From Nitrosopolaris sp035691865 (GTDB taxonomy: Archaea; Thermoproteota; Nitrososphaeria; Nitrososphaerales; Nitrososphaeraceae): a stretch of DNA of 64,000 nucleotides. The notes beneath the pieces were generated by a model. That model saw nothing but the letters and a program-made list of their open reading frames with translations, had not been told where the DNA came from and did not search any database. Below, piece by piece: positions 9,232 to 18,622 of this stretch. The translations under genes and the position numbers were made by a program. The stretch is taken from assembly GCA_035691865.1 (NCBI GenBank), contig DASSIM010000023.1, positions 186,001 to 250,000 of the forward strand, given 5' to 3'. Numbering within the stretch: position 1 is the first letter of the stretch; the number at the start of each line of letters is the position of its first letter.

Positions 9232-10287
9232 TCACTTCTTGAACGCATAGCTGTAACTAGGGCTTACCACATTGCCATTATCTACAATAAGATAATCTCG
9301 TTCAATACGCCGCCCATTCATAAAACGGAGAAGGCAGTCCTTTATACCGTCTGCGTATCTCCTTTGTGCTTCCAAAGTTGTACCGGAATAATGCGGAACC
9401 ATTGCATGATTAGCCATACGACGCCATGGGTGGTCCTTCGGCGCTGGTTGGGGAAACCAAACGTCACCTGCGTAACCTGCCAAATGGCCTTTCTCCAGTG
9501 CTTCTGCGAGGGCGAGAGTATCGACGATCCTACCTCGTGCAGTATTGATAAGATATGCACCTTTTTTCATACGAAAAAGAAGATCGCGGTTAAACATGCC
9601 GTCTGTCTCCGGCGTTAAAGGGATGTTGATAGTAATGATGTCAGATTGTTCGACAAGTTGATCTAAATTAACATAACGTGCTCCAAGTACAAACTCTTCT
9701 ACAGTGCTCAACCGGCGATAGTCATAATATTTCATTTTAACATCAAATGCCTTCAGCCTTTCACAAACTCGCTGTCCAATCCTTCCCACTCCAATGATTC
9801 CAACAACCTTATCTTCTAAATCATGTGCTCTTGCCGCAATTTCCGCAATATCCCATCTACCATCAAGAACCTGTTTGTAAGCAGGTATGTAATTCCGTAC
9901 GAGTGCTAAAATATGCATTACCACTTGCTCGGCGACACTCACAACATTGCTACCAGTAATTTCAGCCACCGTGATCTTGCGTGCAGCTGCTGCAGCCAGG
10001 TCTATATGATCAGAACCAATTCCCGCAGTCAGGACAATCTGGAGTCTAGACGCCTTTGCAATTCTTTCCTTTGTAACGTAAGCTGGCCAAAACGGAGTAG
10101 TAATCAAAATGTCAGTCGTATGGAGATGTTTGTCAAGCTCAGCCTCCTTATCAGTCAATACAACGTATTCGTGTCCTTGACTTCGGAGAAAATCTGTTAA
10201 ACCAAGGGCATTCTCTGCGCAGCCGAGGAGCTCCGGCGTCTTTTTTGCTATCTCGCCTCCAGGATAAAGAACTGCTACAATTTTCAT
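9232..10287 (-). CDS. fdh: NAD-dependent formate dehydrogenase (D-2-hydroxyacid dehydrogenase superfamily)
   Basis: 351 aa from ATG 10287 (a TTG three codons earlier is possible). Reaction: formate + NAD+ to CO2 + NADH in the cytoplasm. Family-specific signatures separate it from other D-2-hydroxyacid dehydrogenases: the substrate-channel motif TTPFWPAYV, GSNVVSVAEQVV with the formate-binding Asn, QVLDGRWDIAEIA, the Rossmann motif GVGRIGQR, NTARGRIVD with the catalytic Arg, and GDVWFPQPAPKDHPWR followed by PHYSGTTLEAQ with the catalytic His. No metal or selenocysteine is needed for this class. It sits alone. In an autotrophic ammonia oxidiser it might scavenge or detoxify formate and supply NADH; that is inference. 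Confidence 0.9.
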   Translation of the reverse strand: MKIVAVLYPGGEIAKKTPELLGCAENALGLTDFLRSQGHEYVVLTDKEAELDKHLHTTDILITTPFWPAYVTKERIAKASRLQIVLTAGIGSDHIDLAAAAARKITVAEITGSNVVSVAEQVVMHILALVRNYIPAYKQVLDGRWDIAEIAARAHDLEDKVVGIIGVGRIGQRVCERLKAFDVKMKYYDYRRLSTVEEFVLGARYVNLDQLVEQSDIITINIPLTPETDGMFNRDLLFRMKKGAYLINTARGRIVDTLALAEALEKGHLAGYAGDVWFPQPAPKDHPWRRMANHAMVPHYSGTTLEAQRRYADGIKDCLLRFMNGRRIERDYLIVDNGNVVSPSYSYAFKK

Positions 10288-10492
10288 AACTTCCAAAGTT
10301 GCAAAAGTGATTCAAATAAGGTTTTCTTAGATAGGATTCGAAACATGTTATAGATTGATCTTATAGCATCATGTTGTCAACTCAACTACTTGGATTTGCA
10401 GGATGTCTATGTTAATGATTGCCTCTTTTTAAAATAGTTGACGCCAACTCGGTTTGGTACGATTTCAACTTTATCAATTTTTATCTCCTATT

Positions 10493-10750
10493 CTAACTCC
10501 TGTCTTCGAGATAGACTTGAGGAAAAGAGTGAACGAAAAAGTCGTAATCCTGTTCTAATTCGCTAATTCTGTCGTCCTTCTTTTTCACAGACACTCGACT
10601 CTCATTATGATTAGGTATTTCATACAAAACATGGTAGTTCGAATTTGACTGGAGGATCGCTCTAAAGTGCTGATTGTGGATTTCAACATTGGTTTCAATT
10701 AGACAACCGATGGAGTAGATCGAAGGAACATATATAGGAAAATCGAACCT
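10493..10750 (-). pseudogene. Start-less 85-codon open frame, unknown family
   Basis: The frame from about 10750 to TAG at 10493 is open, reads like a folded protein (IGCLIETNVEIHNQHFRAIL... ISELEQDYDFFVHSFPQVYL) and ends in a charged helix, but has an in-frame TAG directly before it and no ATG, GTG or TTG in its first half. It occupies the promoter side of the divergent 10765 gene. I read it as the 3' end of a decayed gene; the alternative is an intact short protein from an internal TTG. Confidence 0.4.
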
Positions 10751-10764
10751 CTACTTTGAAAAGT

Positions 10765-11649
10765 ATGACTTTTCCAGTTTGCCTGTGTGTGATTATATTA
10801 TTTATGTTGCCGTCAGTACTACAGCTTGAAATGCCAGTTAATGTTACAGCAACATCACCTCTGATTTATGCACAATCATCCGTGAATAGCAGCTTCAATG
10901 CTCTGAAGCCACTTTTGGATATTGGTAGTCTTTATTTTTTTCACCCTTCCAAAGTAAGATCTATTGGTCAAGAAAAAATTTGCTTCTCTCCGAGAGCGCA
11001 ATTGATAATAATAAACCAATTCAATGATAATGGATGCTCTCCAGGATGTTCAGGAAGGTCTAATTCTATGGTAACCATTTTAGGAAATAATCCAAAACCC
11101 GTCGCCTTCAAGGTTTCAACAAAAGTTACAACCGTCGCATTGGACCCAAGTCATTTTACCGCTGATGAGCCTAGAATGTCAGTATTTTATGGGCAAATTC
11201 TCTCACCTGGTTGCTCTGGCGCCATTAGTGCCGGTGAAGCCAAGAAATGCATCATAACTGACTCGTTTTCCAACAATGTTCAGACATGGCTGGACAAAAT
11301 AAATAATATCAAAATTCAATTTGGTTATTCACCGCCATACCCTTTTGTGGGAAATGTTACACAACTAAATTTCAAGGTGTCTAACGCAAACCTTAGCAAA
11401 AACTTAGACCTAACGCATATACATATTGCATTGATAAAAAATGTAACTGCAAACTTCAATAATAGTAACACAATAAATAACAAAAACAATTTTGTCACAT
11501 TTGATAATCTGACTGCTCCCCATGGAATTTTCTCATTAAAGTATCAATTCTTACAAGAAGGAAGACACCAAGTCATCATCAAGATAACTGCGAGAGATAG
11601 TGAAGTTGTTTTAGCATCATTTGATATTCCAGTATTATTGCCAGAGTAA
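10765..11649 (+). CDS. Secreted protein of unknown function
   Basis: 294 aa from ATG 10765 (TTG at 10756 possible). N-terminal Sec signal (MTFPVCLCVIILFMLPSV) then a mature exported domain. Four cysteines occur in repeated CSPGCSG and SPGCSG motifs (about residues 91-97 and 149-153), suggesting disulfides or metal. The C-terminal 110 residues look like an immunoglobulin-type beta sandwich (FKVSNANLSKNL, IHIALIKN, LKYQFLQEGRHQVIIKI), rich in N-x-T/S sequons. Family not recognised. Probably a surface protein of the AOA cell envelope. Confidence 0.7.
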   Translation: MTFPVCLCVIILFMLPSVLQLEMPVNVTATSPLIYAQSSVNSSFNALKPLLDIGSLYFFHPSKVRSIGQEKICFSPRAQLIIINQFNDNGCSPGCSGRSNSMVTILGNNPKPVAFKVSTKVTTVALDPSHFTADEPRMSVFYGQILSPGCSGAISAGEAKKCIITDSFSNNVQTWLDKINNIKIQFGYSPPYPFVGNVTQLNFKVSNANLSKNLDLTHIHIALIKNVTANFNNSNTINNKNNFVTFDNLTAPHGIFSLKYQFLQEGRHQVIIKITARDSEVVLASFDIPVLLPE

Positions 11650-11883
11650 GATAGGATTACTCTATATTGCCACTACATAATAAGCCCAGAAACGAGAGAG
11701 CACGTATGTTTATCGTTATTCCACATATCGTGATGTCGAAGATATGGTATATGCTAATTTCCTTCTCTTTAGGCACGATCCCTGGCGATCCATTTGAATG
11801 CCTGATGGAATGCATAGGTTATCGATACAATGACCCTATCAAAGAGCCTATATTTCGTTCTAACTAATACCTAGCAGGATAAA

Positions 11884-12735
11884 TTGAGAAAATCAATTAT
11901 TGTTACAGGAGCTTCTAGCGGTATTGGAAAAGCTACCGTTATAAAGCTAGTGGAATCGGGCTATCATGTTTTTGGATTAGCAAGGAGATACGATAAGCTT
12001 GTGGCAATTTCCTCTAAATTATTGACTTCGTCAAAAGAAAAAGGAAATAATTATATCCCAATGGAATTCGATATAACTAAACCAGAAAGATTCGGCAGCA
12101 TCATTAACGAAATATTATCAAAGGCTAAAGGAGTTGCGATCTACGGTCTTGTGAATAATGCGGGCTACGTTCAACCTGGAGCAATTGAGGATATAACGGT
12201 ACAAGATCTAAGAAATCAGTTTGAAACAAACTTCTTTGGGCTCGTTGAATTTACCAAGAACTTATTGCCAATCATGTTGGAAAATAATCAAGGGCGAATC
12301 GTAAATATAAGCTCAATATCGGGATTGATATCTCTGCCATTAATAGGAGCCTATTCAGCTAGTAAGTATGCTGTAGAAGCCATAACTGAAGCTCTAAGAA
12401 TGGAACTATGGAATACAAACATCAGGGTAGTAACTGTCAATCCTGGACTCGTAAGCACCAATATCAATTCCATTTCAAAACCAAAAATTGACCACCTTAT
12501 AGGCAACAAATCTAGGTTTTCTGAAATATATCTAAAATATCTGTCTAACGTCCCAAAAGGATTGCCTCCAGGTTCTGTTGCAACTGCTATATTAGAAGCA
12601 ATATCTTCACAAAAACCAAAAAATAGGTACATTGTAGGCTCTACGAAAGTACGGATTGGTGTTAGGCTGAAAAAATTTGTGCCTGATACATTATTTTTCT
12701 CTCAAGTGGCAAAACGAATACATCAAGAAGGATGA
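11884..12735 (+). CDS. Short-chain dehydrogenase/reductase (classical SDR)
   Basis: 283 aa, TTG start. NAD(P)-binding TGASSGIGKAT at 8-18, NNAG at about 91-94, catalytic Ser in NISSISG and the YSASKYAVEA Tyr/Lys pair with the downstream PG motif (VNPGLVSTN). An Arg after the glycine motif (GLARRYDKL) favours NADP(H). The C-terminal 40 residues (KVRIGVRLKKFVPDTLFFSQVAKRI) resemble the sterol/retinol-type SDRs that act on lipophilic substrates. Substrate unknown. It follows the secreted gene by 234 bases and seems to be transcribed alone. Confidence 0.9.
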   Translation: MRKSIIVTGASSGIGKATVIKLVESGYHVFGLARRYDKLVAISSKLLTSSKEKGNNYIPMEFDITKPERFGSIINEILSKAKGVAIYGLVNNAGYVQPGAIEDITVQDLRNQFETNFFGLVEFTKNLLPIMLENNQGRIVNISSISGLISLPLIGAYSASKYAVEAITEALRMELWNTNIRVVTVNPGLVSTNINSISKPKIDHLIGNKSRFSEIYLKYLSNVPKGLPPGSVATAILEAISSQKPKNRYIVGSTKVRIGVRLKKFVPDTLFFSQVAKRIHQEG

Positions 12736-13440
12736 CAATTCTTTCTATCTTTCATCGTGATTTGTTGATTGAGATTCACTATTTATAAGTCTCTATACAA
12801 CGTTTTAGGACATAAAATTCAATTGATCTGTTCTAATTATTCAGCCCATACTAGGTTTGAAAAATCGGTTGAAGCGCTTAAGAGTCTCGGAATTAGGATG
12901 ATATTTAGATAACTACACTGAAGTGCCACTTCCACCGCTATATCATCTTGGAACCCGGAGATCGAAATTAGATAATCTAATCAAAGCGAAATTATATACA
13001 AGTCTTTTTGCTGAAATCATTATTAAATCCCTCGTACACAAATTTCAGACTTTCTGACATTGTTATCAGTATAACCATTAATATATAACAATCATATGCA
13101 GCTCTTTTCATTTTTGGCCTTGAGCAATTCATCCTGACATGTATGCAAGTGATCCCCAACTAGGATCGCAATAATGCTTCAAATGCAAATTGCTTTGATG
13201 CTGATCCTGCTTTCCGCCTCATCAGCAGTGTCCGCAAGTTGCAATAATAAATTTTAGTGATAGATGAGATAGCCAATTTCTCTATGCAAGACTTTGATCA
13301 GATAAATTCAGGGAGGGAGCAACGCTGGTCTAATGAACGAAGTGTCTGGGTGTTTTCAGCAGGTCAATAGAGCGTTATGTTAAGAGCAGATAAATTTTAC
13401 TATATGATTTATACTTAACATCCGGGAACATGCCTGAAAT
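12736..13440. other. Intergenic region with possible gene remnants
   Basis: About 700 bases. At 12850-12912 a short frame reads TRFEKSVEALKSLGIRMIF and a second frame continues as protein-like sequence to about 13060, suggesting a frameshifted relic. At 13174-13257 a 27-codon ATG frame encodes only a signal-peptide-like stretch (MLQMQIALMLILLSASSAVS) before TAG. I call no intact gene. Confidence 0.35.
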
Positions 13441-13719
13441 TTGAAGTATAGATGCTATACAGATATTGTAGCCATGATACTTGATGCAGCGCTCTCTGGT
13501 GAAACCAAAACGAGAATAATGCTGCAAGCCAACCTCAATCATATCCAAATTAAACGATACATTCCTTCTTTGCTTTCGCAAAAGCTTATCAAACAAAGAA
13601 CAGACCTAGCAGCGCCATCTCAAGTGTATACTACAACGGAAAAAGGACACAGTTTTTTAGAAAGGTATAGACAAGCCCAATTGCTAGACGTCACGTTACG
13701 ACAAGAAAAGAATGCATAA
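13441..13719 (+). CDS. Small winged-helix (HTH_45-type) transcriptional regulator
   Basis: 92 aa, TTG start. The whole protein is one winged helix: YTDIVAMILDAA (helix 1), TKTRIMLQANLNHIQIKRYIPSLLSQKLI (helix 2, recognition helix and turn), then the wing QVYTTTEKGHSFLERY. This matches the abundant one-domain regulators of Nitrososphaeria. No ligand domain. Paralogues lie at 16732-16998 and 35644-35889. Target unknown; the egtB gene 1 kb downstream is a possible but unproven neighbour target. Confidence 0.8.
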   Translation: MKYRCYTDIVAMILDAALSGETKTRIMLQANLNHIQIKRYIPSLLSQKLIKQRTDLAAPSQVYTTTEKGHSFLERYRQAQLLDVTLRQEKNA

Positions 13720-14167
13720 CGGAAGAATAAAAATAAGACGAGATCCCGACCTGACTTCCTTTGTTTTGTGAAATACAGAAGTAGTTCGGAATTATATGCA
13801 TACGTCGTGACCATATGACATAAAAGTTTCAGGCAGTTTTCGTTGCCAAATTAGTCATAATCCCTTGATTTACGCTACTTATCGTTCTTTGTTCTAATTA
13901 ATGAATGTGCACATGCTTAATCATAAATAAAGAAGATATCCTTAAACCAATTTTCTCCAGCACTCCCACAGTGCTAATTCTTGAAACTCCTACCTAACAC
14001 TCTTTATTAAATATCTATCTCACCTTCTGCTTCTTCTTCCGTACTTTCTCTTCGAACCTCTATTATTTTGTCAAAGAATGCGGTTTCGATGGGGAGTGGA
14101 TCCTGTGGATAGCATTAATTCTTCAAAGAATTATGAGAATTGACTTTAATCTCTTGGAATCATTTGA
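13720..14167. other. Intergenic region with a decayed minus-strand frame
   Basis: Minus-strand bases from about 14110 to 14013 encode a protein-like acidic tail (IETAFFDKIIEVRRESTEEE...) with a stop just upstream and no start. Otherwise nothing recognisable. Confidence 0.3.
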
Positions 14168-14527
14168 GTAAAAAAAGAAACTGTCATCGCATTTGCCATC
14201 TTTCTTGAATCGCCTATTACCTTCCATGATATTCAGAAAAAGGAACAAATTACGGTGTTTCAAGATAGTCAGATAAACAGAGGAGACGATGAAAACAAAT
14301 GGATCACTACATGGAATAACTATCATACCTGACTCAGACTCTTTTTTCGATGGCTTTACGATGCGATAATAAGAGGCTCTGAAGATGTAGGCCCACAGTT
14401 CGACTTGGAAACACCTATATTCGCCAGCATTAAAGAAATGAAAACCAAGAGGATTAGTCCATATTCAGAAATGGAATTAAAGGAACGTCATGAAATTCCA
14501 TTTATTCTTAACCCATGTTTTTATTAG
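14168..14527 (+). pseudogene. N-terminal fragment of a tyrosine recombinase, interrupted by TGA
   Basis: One frame reads as the SAM-like N-terminal domain of the archaeal tyrosine-recombinase family common in Nitrososphaera: FLESPITFHDIQKKEQITVF, then ENKWITTWNNYH, TGA at 14330, LRLFFRWLYD, and KTKRISPYSEMELKERHEI. The TGA replaces a codon in the helix joining WNNYHT and LRLFFRWLY. No start codon precedes it and the catalytic domain (Arg...His-x-x-Arg...Tyr) is absent, so this is a dead 5' remnant of an old mobile-element gene. Confidence 0.55.
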
Positions 14528-14743
14528 TTACCATTTTTTTGCAATATAACTGCGTCTATTTAAGAAATATATGATTAGAAATACCCTATGTAAGGACAAA
14601 ATAGTTTCATGAAATATATAATATTTATCACCATCCTACCTAAGCGTGATAGTTTTGTTACTTTACATATATTTTAGTCGTCTAAGCAACCATTTAAATT
14701 ATATTTTGAGCATCAACACAATACCATAATAGGCTGGGGGGAT

Positions 14744-16342
14744 ATGAAAATAGAAAAATTTGTGTTGAATAATACGTATTATACACGCAATAACAGCAAT
14801 TTTTTAGATAAAGTCATTAGTATTCCTATTACTTTTAATGAATTAATATCTGATTTCATGCGCGTTAGAAAGAAAACCCGAGAACTTTTTAAACCACTTA
14901 AAGTAGAGGATGCTGTAGTACAGTCTGATATCTTTGGCAGTCCACCTAACTGGCATCTAGCACATGTTAGCTGGTTCTTTCAGAAGGTGTTAGAAAAACA
15001 TGGCCAAAGATTGGCAGGAGGATCGGATAGTGATAGTGGTGGCAGCAACGAAGTCAACAATACTAGTACAACTCCTCGCCGTTATCATCATCGTATAAAT
15101 TTAGAATATCTTAATTCATACTATCAGCGATATGGAAATATCCTTCCGAAATCTGAACGTGGCAAATTCCCTAGGCCAACTGTACAACAGACTCTTGAAT
15201 ATAGGTTGCTTATAGAGAAGAATGTTGTGTCATTTTTGAAAGAGAAAGGGAAGGAAGAACGTGACCTCATTAACAAGGGAATTGCATCAGCAACAAGCTT
15301 GGAGGAACTGAAGTACGATATTATTTTAGGAAATCAGCATGAGATGCAGCATCAGGAGCTTATGATCTATGATTTTCAACATTATTTCCAGCGCTTCCAA
15401 GACCCCGCAGACAACTACATACCTGTTAAGGCGTTAAAACAAGGAGAAGGAGGAGGAGAGAAACGTGAGGTGACGAGGAAAGAAAGATCAGAATTAGGAA
15501 AAATGGTTGAGATTCCAGGAGGAATTTACAACCTGGGTTTTAATGGTAAAGGTTTCTTTTGTTATGATAACGAACTTCCAGAACACAAAGTGTATCTTCA
15601 GCCTTACAAAATAGATGTAACGCCAGTAACCAATGCGGACTATATTGAATTTATTGAAGATGGAGGTTATCGCAACTTTGGATATTGGTTAGCTGATGGA
15701 TGGGATTTAGTTAGAGAGCATGGTTGGGAAGCTCCACTGTACTGGGAATCAGTTAAAAAAGGGGAATTGGGTGACACTATCAGCACTAAATATGGTAATG
15801 GTAGTAATACTAATAGTACCAAATGGATGAAGAAGGACTTTCGCGGGATTCATGAAATTAATAGAGATGAACCGGTCGTAAATATTAGCTATTATGAGGC
15901 GGATGCGTACGCCAGATGGGCTGGAAAGCGACTTCCAACCGAAGCTGAATGGGAAAAGGCAGCGAGTTGGAATGATAGCCTGCGTAGAAAAACCCTATAT
16001 CCTTGGGGAGACGAAAGACCTCAGCCTAGATATGCCAATTTGCAAGAATCATGTCTTTGGGGCCCATCTGTCGCGGGTTCATATCATGAGGGCAAAAGCT
16101 ATTATGGTTGCTACCAGATGATTGGTGATGTTTGGGAATGGACATCGTCTGAGTATGTACTATACCCTGGCTTTAAGCCAAAATTCTCAGAATATACCGA
16201 TAAATGGGCCATAAATCAAAAAGTTCTTAGAGGGGGATGCTTTGCTACACCATCCAGTCAGATTAGAAATACTTACAGAAATTATTTCAAACCATACGAA
16301 AGAATACTATTCTCGGGATTCAGATGTGCCAAGGATTGCTAG
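14744..16342 (+). CDS. egtB: EgtB-type non-haem iron sulfoxide synthase
   Basis: 532 aa. N-terminal DinB-like domain (about 30-215) with the iron ligands expected from EgtB: His74 in HLAHVSWFF and His199/His203 in QHEMQHQEL (H-x3-H-x-E). The C-terminal half (about 255-530) is a formylglycine-generating-enzyme fold with YWLADGWDLVREHGW, AYARWAGKRLPTEAEWE, PWGDERPQPRYAN, GDVWEWTSSEY and SGFRCAKD. EgtB joins hercynine to a thiol using O2 in ergothioneine synthesis; OvoA does the equivalent on histidine but carries a C-terminal methyltransferase that is absent here. A polar insert (residues 91-112, Gly/Ser/Asp/Asn-rich) lies after the first ligand. ATG is preceded by a strong GGGGGG-type purine run. 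No egtD is adjacent, so the precursor is uncertain. Confidence 0.85.
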   Translation: MKIEKFVLNNTYYTRNNSNFLDKVISIPITFNELISDFMRVRKKTRELFKPLKVEDAVVQSDIFGSPPNWHLAHVSWFFQKVLEKHGQRLAGGSDSDSGGSNEVNNTSTTPRRYHHRINLEYLNSYYQRYGNILPKSERGKFPRPTVQQTLEYRLLIEKNVVSFLKEKGKEERDLINKGIASATSLEELKYDIILGNQHEMQHQELMIYDFQHYFQRFQDPADNYIPVKALKQGEGGGEKREVTRKERSELGKMVEIPGGIYNLGFNGKGFFCYDNELPEHKVYLQPYKIDVTPVTNADYIEFIEDGGYRNFGYWLADGWDLVREHGWEAPLYWESVKKGELGDTISTKYGNGSNTNSTKWMKKDFRGIHEINRDEPVVNISYYEADAYARWAGKRLPTEAEWEKAASWNDSLRRKTLYPWGDERPQPRYANLQESCLWGPSVAGSYHEGKSYYGCYQMIGDVWEWTSSEYVLYPGFKPKFSEYTDKWAINQKVLRGGCFATPSSQIRNTYRNYFKPYERILFSGFRCAKDC

Positions 16343-16731
16343 ATGTTACAAATTCTTAGTTAATTCCCATTAACTTAGCGTAATTTTCTATCTATTAAAA
16401 TTAGGATATATAGAATTGCCTAAGCGAGGAGAGGTAGGGAGTTTGCTGGAGTCTGGTGGTGCATAGATTCTCTACTCAATCACTCTCTAAGCTGCGTCCT
16501 TTCAGTCTTAAACAATCGCGACCCACAGAAAAATAAGCATACTCGTTTTCGGGTCAAAAGATAAAGGTTCCACTATTCACAGAAATAATTTAAGCTATCG
16601 AAATTAGAACATGGCATCATAGCGTAATGGCAAGGAGTGGATTGAATTCCACTTCGCCTTTTGGTACTGCACGCGCCTGAGCCGTTTGCTTACACCATCG
16701 AACCTTCGTCTGGATATCCCAATCCGAACCC
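16343..16731. other. Intergenic region
   Basis: Convergent spacer between egtB and the 16732 regulator. Moderately GC-rich from 16420 to 16720 but I find no tRNA fold and no open frame worth calling. Confidence 0.4.
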
Positions 16732-16998
16732 CTATTTCTCTCTGATGAAATTAATAGGCGCTATCTCATCCATTGTGTTCTGTATTTGCAGTAAACGCAT
16801 ACCTTTCTCTGTTGTCCTGTAAGTCCGCATCCCATCTTCATATTCTATCAAACCATTTTCAACTAAAAGCGCTAGATATTCTCTTAGCTGATTAAAAGAT
16901 AGGTATGCTTTGTACATTAGTTTTGTTTTAGTGGCTCCTCCTCCATTTGCGGCATCTAAAAGTAGCCCGACTATGTCACTCCTGCTTCTGTATTTCAT
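16732..16998 (-). CDS. Small winged-helix (HTH_45-type) transcriptional regulator
   Basis: 88 aa, ATG start. Same one-domain architecture as the 13441 gene: RSRSDIVGLLLDAA, TKTKLMYKAYLSFNQLREYLALLVENGLIEY, wing TYRTTEKGMRLLQ. The Gly-rich GGGAT precedes the recognition helix. Convergent with egtB, whose two flanks thus both carry HTH_45 genes. DNA target unknown. Confidence 0.85.
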   Translation of the reverse strand: MKYRSRSDIVGLLLDAANGGGATKTKLMYKAYLSFNQLREYLALLVENGLIEYEDGMRTYRTTEKGMRLLQIQNTMDEIAPINFIREK

Positions 16999-17379
16999 TT
17001 TGTTGTCTAAGAAATGAAAACCAACTATTTATGAGGAGCCCAACTTAGTACTAAAGTCTATGTCAAGTTCTATTATCGGATACTATTTCATTGTTTTATC
17101 GAGTCTAACCATCTGCGTGTACAAGTAAGCATTATACTATAGAAACTATACATTTTCGCTTCAACTGGTTATGAGATTTGTGTAGCTGGTGGAAATCATA
17201 GTATAGACCACGATAAAGATATCGGCAATATTTAATCTTAGTGGATGGCGATAAATCTCCGTCCAACGGACCTGGAAGGTGACAGACCACTGGTAATGGG
17301 TCAGAATTCGCCCTAGTTACTCTTATTTATGTAGTCGAGTATAACTGCATCTTCAGAAGTTCAAAAGCGATTATTCAGC

Positions 17380-17523
17380 ATGAACAGACATTACCTAACA
17401 GAGATCAGAACAATTGTAGTAATACTGCAATTTCTGATCTAACTACTGGCTGTAATAATATTTGCGATAGTCGGGAATGCTCATGCAGAAACTGGAGCGG
17501 ATATTTATCAAACTGCAAAATGA
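17380..17523 (+). pseudogene. Signal-peptide-like short frame split by TAA
   Basis: ATG MNRHYLTEIRTIVVILQFLI is followed by in-frame TAA and then LLAVIIFAIVGNAHA-ETGADI before TGA. Joined, this is a textbook Sec signal (hydrophobic core, AHA cleavage site) with almost no mature protein. It looks like the 5' end of a dead secreted-protein gene. Confidence 0.35.
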
Positions 17524-17602
17524 AAAGGTTGGACACCATTTTTTTAATCTTTATTGTCATTTTTTATTTATTTGCATTAAGATTACAAGGTACTATGGTA
17601 TA

Positions 17603-17746
17603 CTATCTATCACAGCAGTCATTTTTATACTCACATTTACATTTTTCTGGTTCATGTAAACAGGCTGGGCATATAATAGAACCACATCCGACACAAGTGT
17701 TTCCGGAGCTATTACATCCCCAATGCTTACATTCATAGTTAGGCAA
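17603..17746 (-). CDS. Small cysteine-rich zinc-binding protein
   Basis: 47 aa read from TTG at 17746, with a good ribosome site (GGAGG about 10 bases before). Eleven cysteines in a compact pattern: YECKHWGC, TCVGCGSIICPACLH, KCKCE, DCC. Two C-x2-C pairs in TCVGCG and CPACLH plus the outer Cys/His residues could bind one or two zinc ions. Nothing else on either strand explains the Cys periodicity; the plus-strand frames covering it encode low-quality hydrophobic sequence. Function unknown; possibly a regulatory or metal-handling miniprotein. Confidence 0.5.
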   Translation of the reverse strand: MPNYECKHWGCNSSGNTCVGCGSIICPACLHEPEKCKCEYKNDCCDR

Positions 17747-18622
17747 CTCTACCGTTCCTCCGATTTACTCTTACAATTACATCTACACAACATTGCACTT
17801 ATTTAATTAGAGTCTCTGCATTCCTTGAACCCATGTTTCAGAATTTGCATATGCGAACATCCAACATCTCGTGTTCACTAGTGATTCAAAATTGATAATC
17901 AGAAGCTGTACTCTAACTTTTCACAGGTGCCTTTAATGGCTTGGTGACTTTCCTTATATTTGATAATGTCGTCAGCCATTACGATAACACCTAATGTAAA
18001 ATGCTACAGCTCATGCAACCTGACCCTGAAATATACAGTTTTGGTGAGGATGTTGGTACGATTAGTATTCCAAAAAAAGTTCTATTACGTCTCCGCAGAT
18101 TCTCAGTAGACATACTACCGTAAAACCAATTGAATGTCATGGATAGAAAGACGAGATTTGTTAATGTATCAACTGTCTCTGATGCAAGAGATTTAACTGT
18201 ATATAAAGCGAATGCTGATGGACTTGAACTGTTCCGGGTTTCATTGAACGTCTACGGCACTTTGGAAGAAGCGAACAAAATTTGAATATCAGGCCTGAAT
18301 ATAGTGTAGTGTGAATTAGTAGTGAGTTGTATGACAACAATAATACACGTGACAGACCAAACTGCGTATTGGATGAGACTATGCTGATAACGGCGTGAGA
18401 AAACATGAGGTACGATTAACTGGAGGAAACCGAATTCATTATGATTTTGTCAAGTCATATCACGGGTTTGAGAATTAAACACATATACTGAGCAGGAATA
18501 TGGGTAAAGAAAATGACAAATAGATGACCTTGATGAAGAATACGAAGAATTTAAGCTGAAATCTAAAGGATCTTCAGAAAAGTTGGACAAAATGTTTAAT
18601 TACTGACTGGTCGCAGAAATCA
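17747..18622. other. Long region of apparently decayed genes
   Basis: No intact recognisable gene. An ATG frame of 48 codons at 18139-18285 (MDRKTRFVNVSTVSDARDLT...) reads well and may be a fragment or a tiny gene. From about 18500 to 18600 an acidic, helical stretch (DDLDEEYEEFKLKSKGSSEKL) is open in one frame while its likely start (ATG GGT AAA GAA AAT GAC AAA, about 18500) ends at TAG in another, a frameshift signature. Family unknown. Confidence 0.35.

Noticed and set aside
16600..16720. Possible tRNA or small RNA in a GC-richer spacer
   Set aside because: I could not form an acceptor stem, anticodon arm and T-arm together.
17477..17738. Two overlapping plus-strand frames of 60-72 codons
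   Set aside because: They overlie the minus-strand cysteine-rich miniprotein, which has a better ribosome site and ordered Cys spacing.
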